From NCBI GenBank assembly GCA_023419375.1, contig JAEZYD010000002.1, forward strand, positions 1-45,841: a DNA stretch of 45,841 nt. The letters are read 5' to 3'. Shown here in pieces: positions 1-8,766 of the stretch (the first letter of the stretch is position 1; each line of letters begins with the position of its first letter). The DNA comes from Pseudomonadota bacterium. GTDB lineage: Bacteria > Desulfobacterota > Desulfovibrionia > Desulfovibrionales > Desulfovibrionaceae. Below the pieces are notes generated by a model. That model worked only from the letters and a program-made list of their open reading frames with translations. It ran no database searches and was not told the DNA's origin. The position numbers were made by a program, and so were the translations under genes.

Positions 1-99
1 ATCGCTGAAGCCATGTCAGAAGCCGCCAAGGCTGTTTCTGACTTGGCAGTTCAGACCCAAGAATTGACGAATCTGATTCAGGACTTGAAAAGCGCATAG
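1..99 (+). CDS. Methyl-accepting chemotaxis protein, C-terminal end (partial)
   Basis: The window opens inside a reading frame that ends with a TAG at 97-99. The 32 residues are an Ala/Gln-rich amphipathic helix (starts IAEAMSEAAKAVSDLA, ends LIQDLKSA) of the kind that closes the cytoplasmic coiled coil of chemoreceptors. The chemoreceptor at 41150-43228 ends with a similar pattern (QAMEQASSAVADLAQQ), which supports the family call. Sensor domain and start lie outside the window, so ligand and topology cannot be judged. A strong hairpin terminator follows. Confidence 0.75.
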   Translation: MAEAMSEAAKAVSDLAVQTQELTNLIQDLKSA

Positions 100-135
100 T
101 TTTTCTTGAGTTGTGGACTCATGTTTATATAAGCC

Positions 136-172
136 AAAAACCCCCGACCATTTTTCAATGATCGGGGGTTTT
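136..172. terminator. Bidirectional rho-independent terminator
   Basis: AAAACCCCCGA pairs with TCGGGGGTTTT around a short AT-rich loop. T-rich tracts on both sides let it end the chemoreceptor gene on the plus strand and the tRNA-Ala transcript on the minus strand. Confidence 0.85.
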
Positions 173-183
173 GATTACCTATC

Positions 184-259
<76 letters not shown>

Positions 260-271
260 ACGGCGAAAAGC

Positions 272-300
272 AGAATGACCAAAACTAGCCTAACTGTCAA
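272..300 (-). promoter_or_regulatory. Probable sigma70 promoter of tRNA-Ala
   Basis: On the minus strand a consensus TTGACA -35 (plus 295-300) lies 17 bases from a weak -10, CATTCT (plus 272-277), placing transcription start a few bases before the tRNA 5' end. Confidence 0.55.
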
Positions 301-362
301 TACAATTTTGCATTTTTTTTACAGCGGATGTTTTGGCGGCAATTCTGCCCCGTTTTTCCGCG

Positions 363-1553
363 CTATTTCGGCTCCGCGGCCAGCTCGGCAAGCACCGCGC
401 CAATGCTTTCCAGCGCGCCCTTGAGCACGTCGTCACCCACAGCGTACGAGAAGCGGATGCACTTGTCATCGCCAAAGGCCGCGCCCGGCACCACGGCCAC
501 GTGGGCCTTGTCGAGCAGCAGTGTGCACAGGTCGGTGGAGTTGTTCACGCTGCCGCCATAGCACTTGGAGACGTCCAAAAAGAGATAGAACGCGCCATCG
601 GGCTTGGGGCAGATGGCAAAGGGCCAGCCTTCAATGATCTTCATGGCAAAATCGCGCCGCCGCACAAAGGCCTCGCGCATTTTGTCCACGCACTCCATGC
701 TGCCGGTCAGGGCCGCAAGGCCCGCCTTCTGCGCGATGGAGCAGATATTTGAGGTGCTGTGGCCCTGCATGGCCGATATTTTTTTGATCAGGGTCGGGTG
801 CGCAGCCAAAAAGCCCACGCGCCAGCCTGTCATGGCGTAGCTCTTCGAGAGGCCGTTGAGCACGGCCACCTGCTCAGGATACTTGGCAAACCAGCGGATG
901 GCGCTGGTCATTTTGGCAGGGGCGAACACAAGCTGGTCGTAAATTTCATCAGAAAGCACAAACAGCCCGCGCGCAATGGCCCAATCCATGATGGCCGTAA
1001 ACTCGGCCTCGGTGTAGACCGCGCCAGTGGGGTTGCTGGGCGAGTTCAGAATGAGCAGCTTGGTTTTATCCGTAGTGTGCGCCTCAAGCATGGCGGGCGT
1101 CACCTTGAAGCCCTGCTCCGGCCCGGCCAGCACAGGCACGGGGGTTGCGCCGGTCAGCATGACCATATCGGGGTAGCTGAGCCAGTACGGGGCGGGCACA
1201 AGCACCTCGTCGCCGGGGTTGAGCATGGCCTGCATGAAATTATAGAGGCAGTGCTTGCCGCCCGCGCCGATAACAATGGATTCCATCGGCACCGGAACGC
1301 CGTAGTTTCTTTCAAAATACGCGCCCGCGGCCTTGCGGAGTTCGGGAATGCCCGGCACGGCGGTGTAGCGGCAAAAATTGTCGTCAATAGCCGCTTTGGC
1401 AGCCTCGCAAACGTGTTTGGGCGTAGGAAAGTCCGGCTCACCCACGGCAAGGCTGATTACTGAAATGCCCTGGGCCTTAAGCTCGAGGGCGCGGCTGTTG
1501 ACACTGAGTGTCAGAGAAGGTTTGATACTGCTCAGACGGTCTGAAATCTGCAT
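363..1553 (-). CDS. Pyridoxal-phosphate aminotransferase, aspartate aminotransferase type Ib
   Basis: This 396-residue class I/II aminotransferase transfers an amino group between an amino acid (most likely aspartate) and a 2-oxo acid, using PLP in the cytoplasm. Family hallmarks are the N-terminal segment ISLAVGEPDFPTP, NSPSNPTGAVYT (substrate and PLP contact), LSDEIYDQLVF, and the PLP-lysine motif SKSYAMTGWRVGF. The full length is typical of the family. I chose the ATG at 1551-1553 (MQISDRLSS) because AAGGAG sits seven bases before it on the minus strand; an in-frame Met further upstream lacks such a site. sfsA is divergent from it. The exact substrate (aspartate, or also prephenate or aromatic acids) cannot be set from sequence alone. 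Confidence 0.9.
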   Translation of the reverse strand: MQISDRLSSIKPSLTLSVNSRALELKAQGISVISLAVGEPDFPTPKHVCEAAKAAIDDNFCRYTAVPGIPELRKAAGAYFERNYGVPVPMESIVIGAGGKHCLYNFMQAMLNPGDEVLVPAPYWLSYPDMVMLTGATPVPVLAGPEQGFKVTPAMLEAHTTDKTKLLILNSPSNPTGAVYTEAEFTAIMDWAIARGLFVLSDEIYDQLVFAPAKMTSAIRWFAKYPEQVAVLNGLSKSYAMTGWRVGFLAAHPTLIKKISAMQGHSTSNICSIAQKAGLAALTGSMECVDKMREAFVRRRDFAMKIIEGWPFAICPKPDGAFYLFLDVSKCYGGSVNNSTDLCTLLLDKAHVAVVPGAAFGDDKCIRFSYAVGDDVLKGALESIGAVLAELAAEPK

Positions 1554-1642
1554 AAGGGGGCTCCTTGGCGTATGCAACGCACCCGCAATCGGCAGGCGTA
1601 CTCACAACTGGCTGTTTCTAGCAGCTTCATATCGGGGTGTAA

Positions 1643-2581
1643 ATGAGCTCTGAACCCAAAAATGCAGCACATACGGGCGCTGCCGATACCTCCCGGCCCT
1701 CATGCGGTGGCCAGCCCGGCCCCGCCACCGCTGCCCCGCTGCTGCCCTTGCCGCCCCACTGCATTGTGGCCGCCTTTGTGGCACGCCGCAAACGCTTCAG
1801 CGTGCTGTTGCAGCATCAGGGCGCAGACCTGTGGGTGCACAGCAACAACTCCGGCAGCATGCTGGGCCTGTGCCTGCCGGGCGCGCCGGTGCTGGCATCC
1901 CCGGCAAGCAATCCTGACCGTAAGCTCAAATACACGCAGGAATGCGTGTGGCTGGCGCACAGGGCCGTGCCCGAACTGGTTGAGAGCGCGCACGAATCTG
2001 GCTCACATGAACCTGGCCCACATGAGCATGGCCCACATGAGCATGGCCCACATGAGCATGGCGCACACGAATCCGGCGCGCCCTCCCCTGCCAGCGGCTT
2101 TTGGGTGGGCGTGAACACAAGCACCCCCAACCGCATGCTTGAGGCGGCCTTTCATGCGGGCCGCCTGCCCTTTGCCCAAGGCTACACCACACTTGTGCGC
2201 GAGGCCAAACGCGGGCAAAGCAGGCTGGACGGCCTGCTCACGGCCCCCGGTCTGCCGCCCCTGTGGGTGGAATGCAAAAACGTCACCATGGTGGAAGACA
2301 ACGCCGCATGCTTCCCCGATGCAGCCAGCGAGCGTGGGCAAAAGCATCTGCGCGAGCTTATGAACATCGTAGCCTGCGGCGAACGCGCGGCCATGTTCTA
2401 TCTGGTGCAGCGCCCGGACGGGGAATGCTTTGCTCCGGCGGATTTCATTGATCCTGCTTATGCCACCCTGTTTTATGAAGCGCTGTCCGCAGGGGTGGAG
2501 ATGTATCCCTTCCGCGCACTGGTCAGCCCTGCGGGCATAGACCTTGGCCCCACGCTGCCCGTGCGCCCGCAGCGCCCGTGA
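1643..2581 (+). CDS. sfsA: SfsA family protein with a His-rich repeat insertion
   Basis: SfsA proteins (sugar fermentation stimulation) bind nucleic acid through an N-terminal OB-like part and have a nuclease-like C-terminal part; their cell role is poorly defined. Recognisable blocks are the VAAFVARRKRFSVLL strand near residue 43, HSNNSGSM near 66, GVNTSTPNRM, and the family signature VECKNVTMVEDNAACFPD followed by SERGQKHLRELM. At 312 residues it is far longer than the usual 230 or so. The surplus is an N-terminal Pro/Ala-rich extension of about 35 residues and a 30-residue insertion (117-146) of six five-residue units such as HEHGP, placed between the OB part and the GVNT strand. Start ATG is preceded by GGGGTG. 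The insertion may bind metal, but nothing proves this. Confidence 0.88.
   Translation: MSSEPKNAAHTGAADTSRPSCGGQPGPATAAPLLPLPPHCIVAAFVARRKRFSVLLQHQGADLWVHSNNSGSMLGLCLPGAPVLASPASNPDRKLKYTQECVWLAHRAVPELVESAHESGSHEPGPHEHGPHEHGPHEHGAHESGAPSPASGFWVGVNTSTPNRMLEAAFHAGRLPFAQGYTTLVREAKRGQSRLDGLLTAPGLPPLWVECKNVTMVEDNAACFPDAASERGQKHLRELMNIVACGERAAMFYLVQRPDGECFAPADFIDPAYATLFYEALSAGVEMYPFRALVSPAGIDLGPTLPVRPQRP
1991..2080 (+). repeat. 15-bp minisatellite, six tandem copies, inside sfsA
   Basis: Six in-frame 15-base units run head to tail, encoding HESGS, HEPGP, HEHGP, HEHGP, HEHGA and HESGA. Units 3 and 4 (2021-2035, 2036-2050) are identical and unit 5 differs by one base. The period is a multiple of three, so copy-number change would keep the frame. 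Confidence 0.95.
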
Positions 2582-3187
2582 TTCCCCTAATTCTTCTAGT
2601 TTCCGGCGCTTGGGCAGGTTCCTTGCCCTTGGGCAAACCCTCCCGTGGTTAGGAACAGTTTGCCCAGATAATTATCTCAGTAATAACAGCATAATAACAT
2701 AATTGCGCACAATTTGAGCGCCCGCATTTAGGGCATGGATTTTCGGCAGCGGCAGAATGGAGGGGAGCCTTCATCCTGCCGCTGCCATTTTTTATACGCC
2801 GTGCGATAATGGGCGCTCCCGAGAACAGGAGCTGAGGCGATACGGCTGACAATCCTTGAAATGTTCAAAATAAACGTAAAAATTACATTTATTTATTCTA
2901 GTTTTGCACAATATCGACGCTTATTTTTTGCGCTTGCGCACAATGCCGACATTCTGCCCGATAGCGGAACCGGGGTTCCCCCTTGCGCTCGCAGGGCCAG
3001 ATTATGCACAAACCATAATCCAAATTAATATTATATTTTCATTATGTTACATCATTTGTGAACATTATCGCCAGAGCCGAACGCACACATAGCAACACAA
3101 AGAACGCAGCCAGATGTGAAAAGCGCGAGAGGGAAGCTGCAGCGCCCGGCGCAGGCTTGCTCTCCGGGCAGGAAGAACTGCGCGCGC
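2582..3187. other. Intergenic region, AT-rich, no supported gene
   Basis: About 600 bases between sfsA and the terminator of the ogt operon. The 2860-3110 part is strongly AT-rich against GC-rich surroundings. A 67-residue frame on the minus strand (2649-2852) has no ribosome site and no family feature, so I do not call it. I see no clear RNA gene. Confidence 0.6.
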
Positions 3188-3212
3188 AAAAAAAGCCGCC
3201 CCGAAGGACGGC
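3188..3212 (-). terminator. Rho-independent terminator of the fsr-ogt operon
   Basis: On the minus strand GCCGTCC-TTCG-GGGCGGC forms a stem with one G-U pair and a TTCG tetraloop, followed by seven T. It lies about 40 bases after the ogt stop codon. Confidence 0.9.
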
Positions 3213-3250
3213 CTCAAAAAGGTACACGTGTCGTCTGAAAAAGCCTGCGG

Positions 3251-3760
3251 CTACAGGTAGCCCTCCAGATGCAACAGGGCTTCCTTGATCGGCAATCCGC
3301 CGCCGTAGCCAACCATGCTGCCGTCCGCGCCGATAACGCGGTGGCAGGGAATGAATATGGCAATGGGGTTGCGATTGTTGGCAAGGCCGACCGCCCGGTA
3401 TCCCTTGGGGCAATTGGCGGCTTCGGCTACCTGTCTGTAGCTGCGGGTCTGCCCGTAAGGTATCGTTTGCAGGGCATTCCACACGCCGCGCTGAAAGTCC
3501 GTGCCCTCCGGGGCAAGGGGCAAATCAAAATCGCGGCGCTTCCCGGTCAGGTATTCATCAAGCTGCCTGAAGGCTTCCTTCAGCAGTGGCGTTTCCTGCT
3601 CAGTGATATTTTTCAATGCTTCAAAGGGGGCCGTGGGGCCAAGATCAAGCCGGATTATGCTCCCCCCGCACTCCACAATACGCACAGTGCCGATGAGCGG
3701 CACTTCGCGCGTCAGCGCGTGTGCTGCATGGGGAGGTTCCGTTTTTTGTTTGCTGTTCAT
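3251..3760 (-). CDS. ogt: Methylated-DNA--protein-cysteine S-methyltransferase
   Basis: This 169-residue suicide enzyme moves the methyl group from O6-methylguanine (and O4-methylthymine) in DNA to its own cysteine, repairing alkylation damage. The C-terminal domain has the invariant active-site motif IPCHRVIGADGSMVGYGGG, and the preceding helix-turn-helix is RGVWNALQTIPYGQTRSYRQVA. The N-terminal part is the short ribonuclease-like domain of Ogt proteins, without an Ada zinc domain. The start MNSKQKTEP follows GAAGGAAAAGAAGGC. Its ATG overlaps the TGA of the upstream exporter gene (ATGA), so translation is probably coupled. The same frame stays open upstream, but that part lies inside the exporter gene. 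Confidence 0.93.
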   Translation of the reverse strand: MNSKQKTEPPHAAHALTREVPLIGTVRIVECGGSIIRLDLGPTAPFEALKNITEQETPLLKEAFRQLDEYLTGKRRDFDLPLAPEGTDFQRGVWNALQTIPYGQTRSYRQVAEAANCPKGYRAVGLANNRNPIAIFIPCHRVIGADGSMVGYGGGLPIKEALLHLEGYL

Positions 3761-4947
3761 GCCTTCTTTTCCTTCTTCACGGTTACGGGTTTGAGGGAAT
3801 AGGCAAAAATCGCGCCCACAATGGAAAGCGCCGCCAGCGACTGAAAAGTGGCTGCCATGCCGTAGTTGTCTGCAATCCAGCCGAGCAGCGGGGCAACCAC
3901 GCCGCCAAGGCTGGTTGCCAGGCCAAGGGTAATGCCAGAGGCAAAGCCGATGTTCTTGGCAAGATACTGCTGCCCCAGCACCACCTGCGCGCTGAAGGGC
4001 GCGTACAACACAAAGCCCAGCAGCGGAAGCAAGGCCCATGCCGCGTACAGATTGTTGCTCAGGCTGAATACCGCCACCACTGGCGGCAGCAGGGCGAATA
4101 CCCCGCGGATGACGGCGCGGTAGCCGAATTTGTCAGAAAGCATCCCGCCAAAAAAGTTGCTGATAACGCCGCATACGCTGAAAAAGGTCAGAGCCACCGC
4201 GCCCGTTGCCGTGGATTGCCCGAAGGCACTGACCCAGTAGAGCGGAATAAAGGTGTTAAAGCCCACAAAGGTGATGGAACGGGTAACGATGGAGACCGTC
4301 AGCTTTGAAAATTCGCGCCAGTTGTTTTCGCCGGGGGTTTCTCCCTCCGCCGCGAGGGCTGGCCCGGCCTTGCCGCCTGCCGCCGCGCCCACCTTCTTGG
4401 TAGCGCCCATGCGGGCGATGGACCACACCAGGATGCTCGCCGTTATCACAGCCAGCACGGCAAAAACCGTCGTGCCCGTCAGGCCAAAGGCCCCAAGGCA
4501 GGCCGTGGCCAGCAGCGGCCCCAGCACAAAGCCCCCATTGCCGCCAATGGAAAACAGGCTCATGCCTGTGCCCTTGTTCTGCCCCGACACCGCATTGGCA
4601 AAACGCGCCCCTTCCGGATGGAACAGGGCCGCGCCAATGCCGCTCAGGCCGATAGCCGCAAAAATTCCCCAGTAGCCGGACATCCAGCCAATGGCCGCAA
4701 GGCCGCAGCCCGCCAGCAGCACACCAACAGGAATAAACCAGGGTTTGGAAAACCTGTCTGAAAGCAGGCCGAACAGCGGCTGGATCATGGACGACAGGCA
4801 GGAGTAGGCAAACATCAGCCCGCCCGTGGCCTGATAACTCAGATCAAAGGCCGACCGCAAAAACGGCAGTATGGCGGGCAAGGCTCCGCCGTTAATATCG
4901 CACGACAAATGCCCTAACGACACGAGGAGTATTTTCTTTTTGTCCAT
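3757..4947 (-). CDS. MFS exporter, fosmidomycin-resistance (Fsr) type
   Basis: A 396-residue major facilitator with about twelve hydrophobic helices in the inner membrane. The N-terminal half matches the Fsr subfamily closely: LSCDINGGALPAILPFL in helix 1, MIQPLFGLLSDRFSKPW at the loop 2-3 signature, and GIGAALFHPEGARFA. A cytoplasmic linker rich in Ala, Gly and Lys (about residues 183-210) divides the two six-helix halves. Fsr of E. coli exports fosmidomycin; the natural substrate is unknown, and many relatives are only putative drug or sugar exporters. The gene overlaps ogt by four bases and is transcribed away from the GNAT gene. Confidence 0.87.
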   Translation of the reverse strand: MDKKKILLVSLGHLSCDINGGALPAILPFLRSAFDLSYQATGGLMFAYSCLSSMIQPLFGLLSDRFSKPWFIPVGVLLAGCGLAAIGWMSGYWGIFAAIGLSGIGAALFHPEGARFANAVSGQNKGTGMSLFSIGGNGGFVLGPLLATACLGAFGLTGTTVFAVLAVITASILVWSIARMGATKKVGAAAGGKAGPALAAEGETPGENNWREFSKLTVSIVTRSITFVGFNTFIPLYWVSAFGQSTATGAVALTFFSVCGVISNFFGGMLSDKFGYRAVIRGVFALLPPVVAVFSLSNNLYAAWALLPLLGFVLYAPFSAQVVLGQQYLAKNIGFASGITLGLATSLGGVVAPLLGWIADNYGMAATFQSLAALSIVGAIFAYSLKPVTVKKEKKA

Positions 4948-5071
4948 TGCGGCACGCTACACTAATGTTGTCCCAAATCCAAGCAACGCGCACCAGTTCA
5001 CAAGCTCAGGGGCGGCACTGCGTTCCCGGCGGTTGACGCGCTGCACTGGCTCGCTTAAGCAGAGGGAGGCC

Positions 5072-5638
5072 ATGAAAACGACACTTTTTCCCACACCCGC
5101 AGGGCATGCCGCACTTCGCCCGGCTGTAACAACAGTCAGGGCCGCATCTACCAAGGATTACTCGACCTGCGCCGATATCTGGCTGGCGGCCTCTCTGGCA
5201 GGGCATGACTTTGTGCCTGCCGCGTTCTGGCGCGGGCAACGGGCGGCTATGGCGGAAAGCTACCTGCCTTCCTCGCAGGTTTTATTGCTGACCGCCGATG
5301 CAGAACCCGCCGCATTTGCCGCAACTCTGCCGGATGGCAACTGCACGTATCTGGCGGGATTGTTCGTGCTGCCCCGCTGGTGGGGCAAGGGCCTTGGGCG
5401 GCAACTGCTGGAACGGGTGCAGGAACAGGTTCTGGCTGAACTTCCCGACCAAAAGAACGCCAGCCTCCGCTGTAGCGTGTATGAAAAAAACCGCCGCGCC
5501 CTGGCATTTTATGCCCGTATGGGCTTTGCCCCCACCGGGCGCAGCATCTGCCCGCATACCAACGAACCGCAGACAGATATGCTCTGGACTGCGGCGAACA
5601 CTGTTCACGACAAAGCGGCTGCAATCTGCCGTCCCTAG
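5072..5638 (+). CDS. GNAT family N-acetyltransferase
   Basis: A 188-residue GCN5-related acetyltransferase that would use acetyl-CoA to acetylate an amine or amino group. The acetyl-CoA loop is visible in LPRWWGKGLGRQLLERV (R-x-x-G-x-G pattern), after the beta-4 strand TYLAGLFVLP, and the C-terminal strand/helix YEKNRRALAFYARMGFAPTG is typical (N-x-x-A-x-x-F-Y-x-x-x-G-F). I begin it at the ATG of MKTTLFPTP, preceded by GAGGGAGG; the longer frame upstream overlaps the divergent fsr promoter region. Only 24 bases separate it from the asparaginase gene, so the two may be co-transcribed. Substrate unknown. Confidence 0.85.
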   Translation: MKTTLFPTPAGHAALRPAVTTVRAASTKDYSTCADIWLAASLAGHDFVPAAFWRGQRAAMAESYLPSSQVLLLTADAEPAAFAATLPDGNCTYLAGLFVLPRWWGKGLGRQLLERVQEQVLAELPDQKNASLRCSVYEKNRRALAFYARMGFAPTGRSICPHTNEPQTDMLWTAANTVHDKAAAICRP

Positions 5639-5662
5639 GCAAAGCGCGCCGCAGGAGCCACC

Positions 5663-6712
5663 ATGAGCAATCATTCTTCGTCATCGACCAGTTCCAGCGC
5701 TTCCTCCCTGCCCAAGGTGGCCCTTATTGCCACGGGCGGCACCATTGCGGGCGTTGCTCCCACGCCGCTTGAGCAGATCAGCTATCAGGCGGGTGTGCTC
5801 ACCGTTGACAGCATGCTCGAAACCCTGCCCGGCATCGAGGGCGTGGCCCGCATCACCAGCGTGCAATGCGGCAACCTGCCCAGCGAAAACATCACCCCCG
5901 AGCATTGGGCCATGCTGGGCGAGCAGTGCGCCAAGGCGCTGGACGACCCCGAAATCTGCGGCGTGGTGCTGACCCACGGCACAGACACGCTGGAAGAATC
6001 AGCCTTCTATCTGCACCTCACCCTTGCCAGCCCCAAGCCCGTTGTGCTGACCGGCTCCATGCGCCCCGCCACCTCGCTGAGCGCGGACGGCCCCATCAAC
6101 ATACGCGATGCAGTGGCTGTGGCAGCCTGCCCGCAGGCGCAGGCGCGCGGCGCGCTGCTGGTCATGAACAGCAGGGTGCTCTCCGCCCGCACAGCAGTGA
6201 AGGTCGCCACGCTTGATGTGGAGGCCTTCCGCGCCCTGGAGTCAGGCTGCCTTGGCCGGGTTATCAACGGCGAACCTCAGTTTTACTACGGCGGGGAGGA
6301 AAATCCCGCTCTGGCCGGTACCTTTGCCGAACTTGCGGGCCGCAAAAATCTGCCGCGCGTGGATGTGATTTACGGTTGCGCGGGTATGCCTGTTGATCTT
6401 GTGCGCTATTCCATGGAACGCAGCGCGGGCATAGTGCTGGCGGGCCTGGGCAATGGCTCCATGCCCGATGCAGTGCGCCACGAGCTGCGGCAGGCCATTG
6501 CAGGGGGCATCCCTGTTATCCGGTGCAGCCGCACCGGCTCCGGCCCGGTGACGCCCCTTGATGAATACGAGGGTTTTGTGCCCGGCGGCATGCTTTCGCC
6601 CGCCAAGGCCCGTGTACTGCTCATGCTTGCGCTGGAACAGCAAAAGGACGCCGAACCGGCCCAGCGCATGCTCTCGGTGCGCGAAGTGTTTGCACTTGGG
6701 GGTAAACTGTAG
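5663..6712 (+). CDS. L-asparaginase (asparaginase/glutaminase family)
   Basis: A 349-residue enzyme that hydrolyses L-asparagine to aspartate and ammonia. Two family signatures are present: VALIATGGTIAG (first catalytic Thr, residues about 19-30) and GVVLTHGTDTLEESAFYL (second catalytic Thr-Asp pair). PVVLTGSMRPATSLSADGPINI and NGSMPDAV are also conserved blocks. There is a Ser-rich N-terminus (SSSSTSSSASS) but no hydrophobic signal peptide, so a cytoplasmic location is likelier than the periplasmic type II form. The ATG is preceded by AGGAG. It fits with the aminotransferase upstream in aspartate use, but this is only positional inference. Confidence 0.92.
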   Translation: MSNHSSSSTSSSASSLPKVALIATGGTIAGVAPTPLEQISYQAGVLTVDSMLETLPGIEGVARITSVQCGNLPSENITPEHWAMLGEQCAKALDDPEICGVVLTHGTDTLEESAFYLHLTLASPKPVVLTGSMRPATSLSADGPINIRDAVAVAACPQAQARGALLVMNSRVLSARTAVKVATLDVEAFRALESGCLGRVINGEPQFYYGGEENPALAGTFAELAGRKNLPRVDVIYGCAGMPVDLVRYSMERSAGIVLAGLGNGSMPDAVRHELRQAIAGGIPVIRCSRTGSGPVTPLDEYEGFVPGGMLSPAKARVLLMLALEQQKDAEPAQRMLSVREVFALGGKL

Positions 6713-6812
6713 GCAACAGCGCCCTTTAGGCTTGCCTGCGGCGCAAAAAAACCGCAGTGTGGTTTTTATTTTCTTTTCAAGCCCATGACCCCAATGGAAT
6801 CAGGAGAGCTTC

Positions 6813-8093
6813 ATGTCGTATCGCTTTATTCCCCAGCTCACCGATGAGGATATCCGCCAGAAACAGCTTGAAGGTCTGCGCGACACCGTGCGTCAGGCCT
6901 GGAATTCGCCCCAGTACAGGGCAAAGCTGGAAGCCTGCGGCCTGAAGCCGGACGACATCACAAGCCTGGACGACCTGCGCCGCCTGCCCACCTGCGATGT
7001 GGAAGACCTGCGCGAGGGCTATCCCCTGCCGCTTCTCTGCGTGCCGCCGCGTGATGTGGCGCGCATCCATGCCTCCAGCGGCACCACGGGCAAACGCAAG
7101 ATTCTGGCCTATACCCAGCGCGATATTGATACGTTCAGCCTCCAGATCGCCCGCTGCTTTGAACTGGCGGGCTTTACCCCCGAAGACCGCATGCAACTTG
7201 CCGTGGGCTACGGCCTGTGGACGGCTGGCGCGGGCTTTCAGGCGGGCAGCGAAAGGCTTGGCATGCTCACTGTGCCTGTGGGGCCGGGCAACCTTGAAAT
7301 GCACTTGCAGCTTTTGCAGGATCTGGGCGCCACCGGCTTTACGGCCACGGCATCCATGGCTCTGCTGCTGGCAGAAGAAGTGGAGCGCGCCGACCTGCGC
7401 GGCAAGATCAAACTCAAGCGCATGGTCTGCGGTTCAGAAACCCGCAGTGAAAAGATGCGCCTCGCCATTGAAAGCAAGCTCGGCCTTGAGGGCTGTTACG
7501 ACATCGGCGGCATGACCGAAATGTACGGCCCCGGCACCGCCATCGACTGCGACGCCCACGAAGGCCTGCACTACTGGGCCGACCTCTTCATCATTGAAGT
7601 GCTCGACCCCGCCACCATGCAGCCCGTTGCCGAGGGCGAAGTGGGCGAAATGGTCGTGACCAGTCTGTGCAAGGAGGCCGTTCCCCTGCTGCGCTACCGC
7701 ACCCACGATCTTTCGCGACTGCTGCCGGGCAAGTGCTCCTGCGGCCTTGCCATGCCGCGCCACGACCGCATCCTCGGGCGCTCGGACGACATGATCATTT
7801 ACCGTGGCGTGAACATCTACCCCGGTCAGCTCATGGAAGTCATCGGCCAGTTTGCGGAGCTTGGCGGCGAGTATCAGGTGGAACTCACCCGCGACGATCG
7901 CTCCCTCGACCATCTGGCCCTCACCGTGGAACGCGGACAGGGGCAGACCGCAGGCAACGATGCCGCCCTGGCCCACGAGCTGGAAACCCGCCTGCACAAG
8001 GCCATCATGGCCCGCGTTTCCGTGAGCGTGGCGGACTACGCCAGCCTGCCGCGAACCTTCAGCAAATCCAAGCGCGTGGTGGACAAGCGCTAG
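6813..8093 (+). CDS. Phenylacetate-CoA ligase family protein (PaaK-like adenylate-forming enzyme)
   Basis: A 426-residue ANL-superfamily enzyme that activates a carboxylic acid as acyl-AMP and transfers it to CoA. The phosphate-binding motif HASSGTTGK lies at about residues 87-94. Further blocks are YDIGGMTEMYGPG (adenine-binding region), GEMVVTSLCKEAVPLLRYRTHDL, and the hinge and C-terminal domain start ILGRSDDMIIYRGVNIYPGQ. A cluster KCSCGLAMPRHDR precedes the hinge. PaaK-type ligases in anaerobes act on phenylacetate or indoleacetate from aromatic amino acid breakdown; which acid is used here is unknown. AGGAGA stands nine bases before the ATG. Confidence 0.9.
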   Translation: MSYRFIPQLTDEDIRQKQLEGLRDTVRQAWNSPQYRAKLEACGLKPDDITSLDDLRRLPTCDVEDLREGYPLPLLCVPPRDVARIHASSGTTGKRKILAYTQRDIDTFSLQIARCFELAGFTPEDRMQLAVGYGLWTAGAGFQAGSERLGMLTVPVGPGNLEMHLQLLQDLGATGFTATASMALLLAEEVERADLRGKIKLKRMVCGSETRSEKMRLAIESKLGLEGCYDIGGMTEMYGPGTAIDCDAHEGLHYWADLFIIEVLDPATMQPVAEGEVGEMVVTSLCKEAVPLLRYRTHDLSRLLPGKCSCGLAMPRHDRILGRSDDMIIYRGVNIYPGQLMEVIGQFAELGGEYQVELTRDDRSLDHLALTVERGQGQTAGNDAALAHELETRLHKAIMARVSVSVADYASLPRTFSKSKRVVDKR

Positions 8094-8149
8094 CCGTGGC
8101 GAAAGATATTGATTGCACTGGCGCGGGGCTTTTGCCCTGCGCCTTTATC

Positions 8150-8515
8150 ATGGGCCTTGCCGCCGCATGCCTGCTGGCCCTGTGCCTGTTGCCCTCCGCT
8201 GCATCCGCGCGAGAGATAGCGGATGTGGACAGCCCCGCATGGTGCGCCCGGCACGCCAATGCAGCAAAAAATCAGGCAAAAGAGCAGAATCAGGCGCAAA
8301 CCGAGTGTCTGCGGCTTGAAGCGGCCTGCCGCGCTGCCCTGCCCGACCTTGCCCCAGCCGCCAGCTGCCCGGACAGACAGCTAGACCGCTGCGTGGCGCA
8401 ACAGCGCGATGGCGGGTCATGGTGCGCCATCCTGTGCTGCTTTGACCCGGATGCCGCAGCCTGCCGTGCGGCTGCGGCCAGCATACCCGCCTTTCTCACC
8501 ACACCTGAACGCTAG
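8150..8515 (+). CDS. Small Cys-rich exported protein of unknown function
   Basis: About 121 residues. The ATG chosen begins a clear signal peptide (MGLAAACLLALCLLPSAASA, cleavage near ASA-RE). A GTG at 8096 would give the same protein with a longer n-region, and the ribosome site is weak for both. The mature part of about 100 residues has nine cysteines (WC, EC, AC, SC, RC, WC, LCC, AC), many Ala and Gln, and no further hydrophobic helix, so a disulfide-bonded periplasmic protein is likely. It begins just after the PaaK-like gene and may share its transcript. I recognise no family. Confidence 0.6.
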   Translation: MGLAAACLLALCLLPSAASAREIADVDSPAWCARHANAAKNQAKEQNQAQTECLRLEAACRAALPDLAPAASCPDRQLDRCVAQQRDGGSWCAILCCFDPDAAACRAAAASIPAFLTTPER

Positions 8516-8766
8516 ACCCGAACGCAGGCCAAAACATCAGGCCAAAGTCGCCGCCTAAGAGTGCTGAGCCCAAGTGCCAGCTCAGAACGTTGAGCCTGAA
8601 GTCTAGCCCTTGCGCGACGCGAGCTCCTGCATCGCCGCGTGGCGCGCCTCTCCGGCAAATTATCGCAATTCCCCTTGCCGCATAGACCTTTGCCTCTTTT
8701 TGACATAGAATTTTATGCGAGCGCGCCCCAGTTCAACGCGCCAGAACCGCCGACACTGGAGCGCGT

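Noticed and set aside
2649..2852. 67-residue minus-strand frame after sfsA
   Set aside because: No ribosome site and no recognisable feature; it lies in the AT-rich intergenic region.
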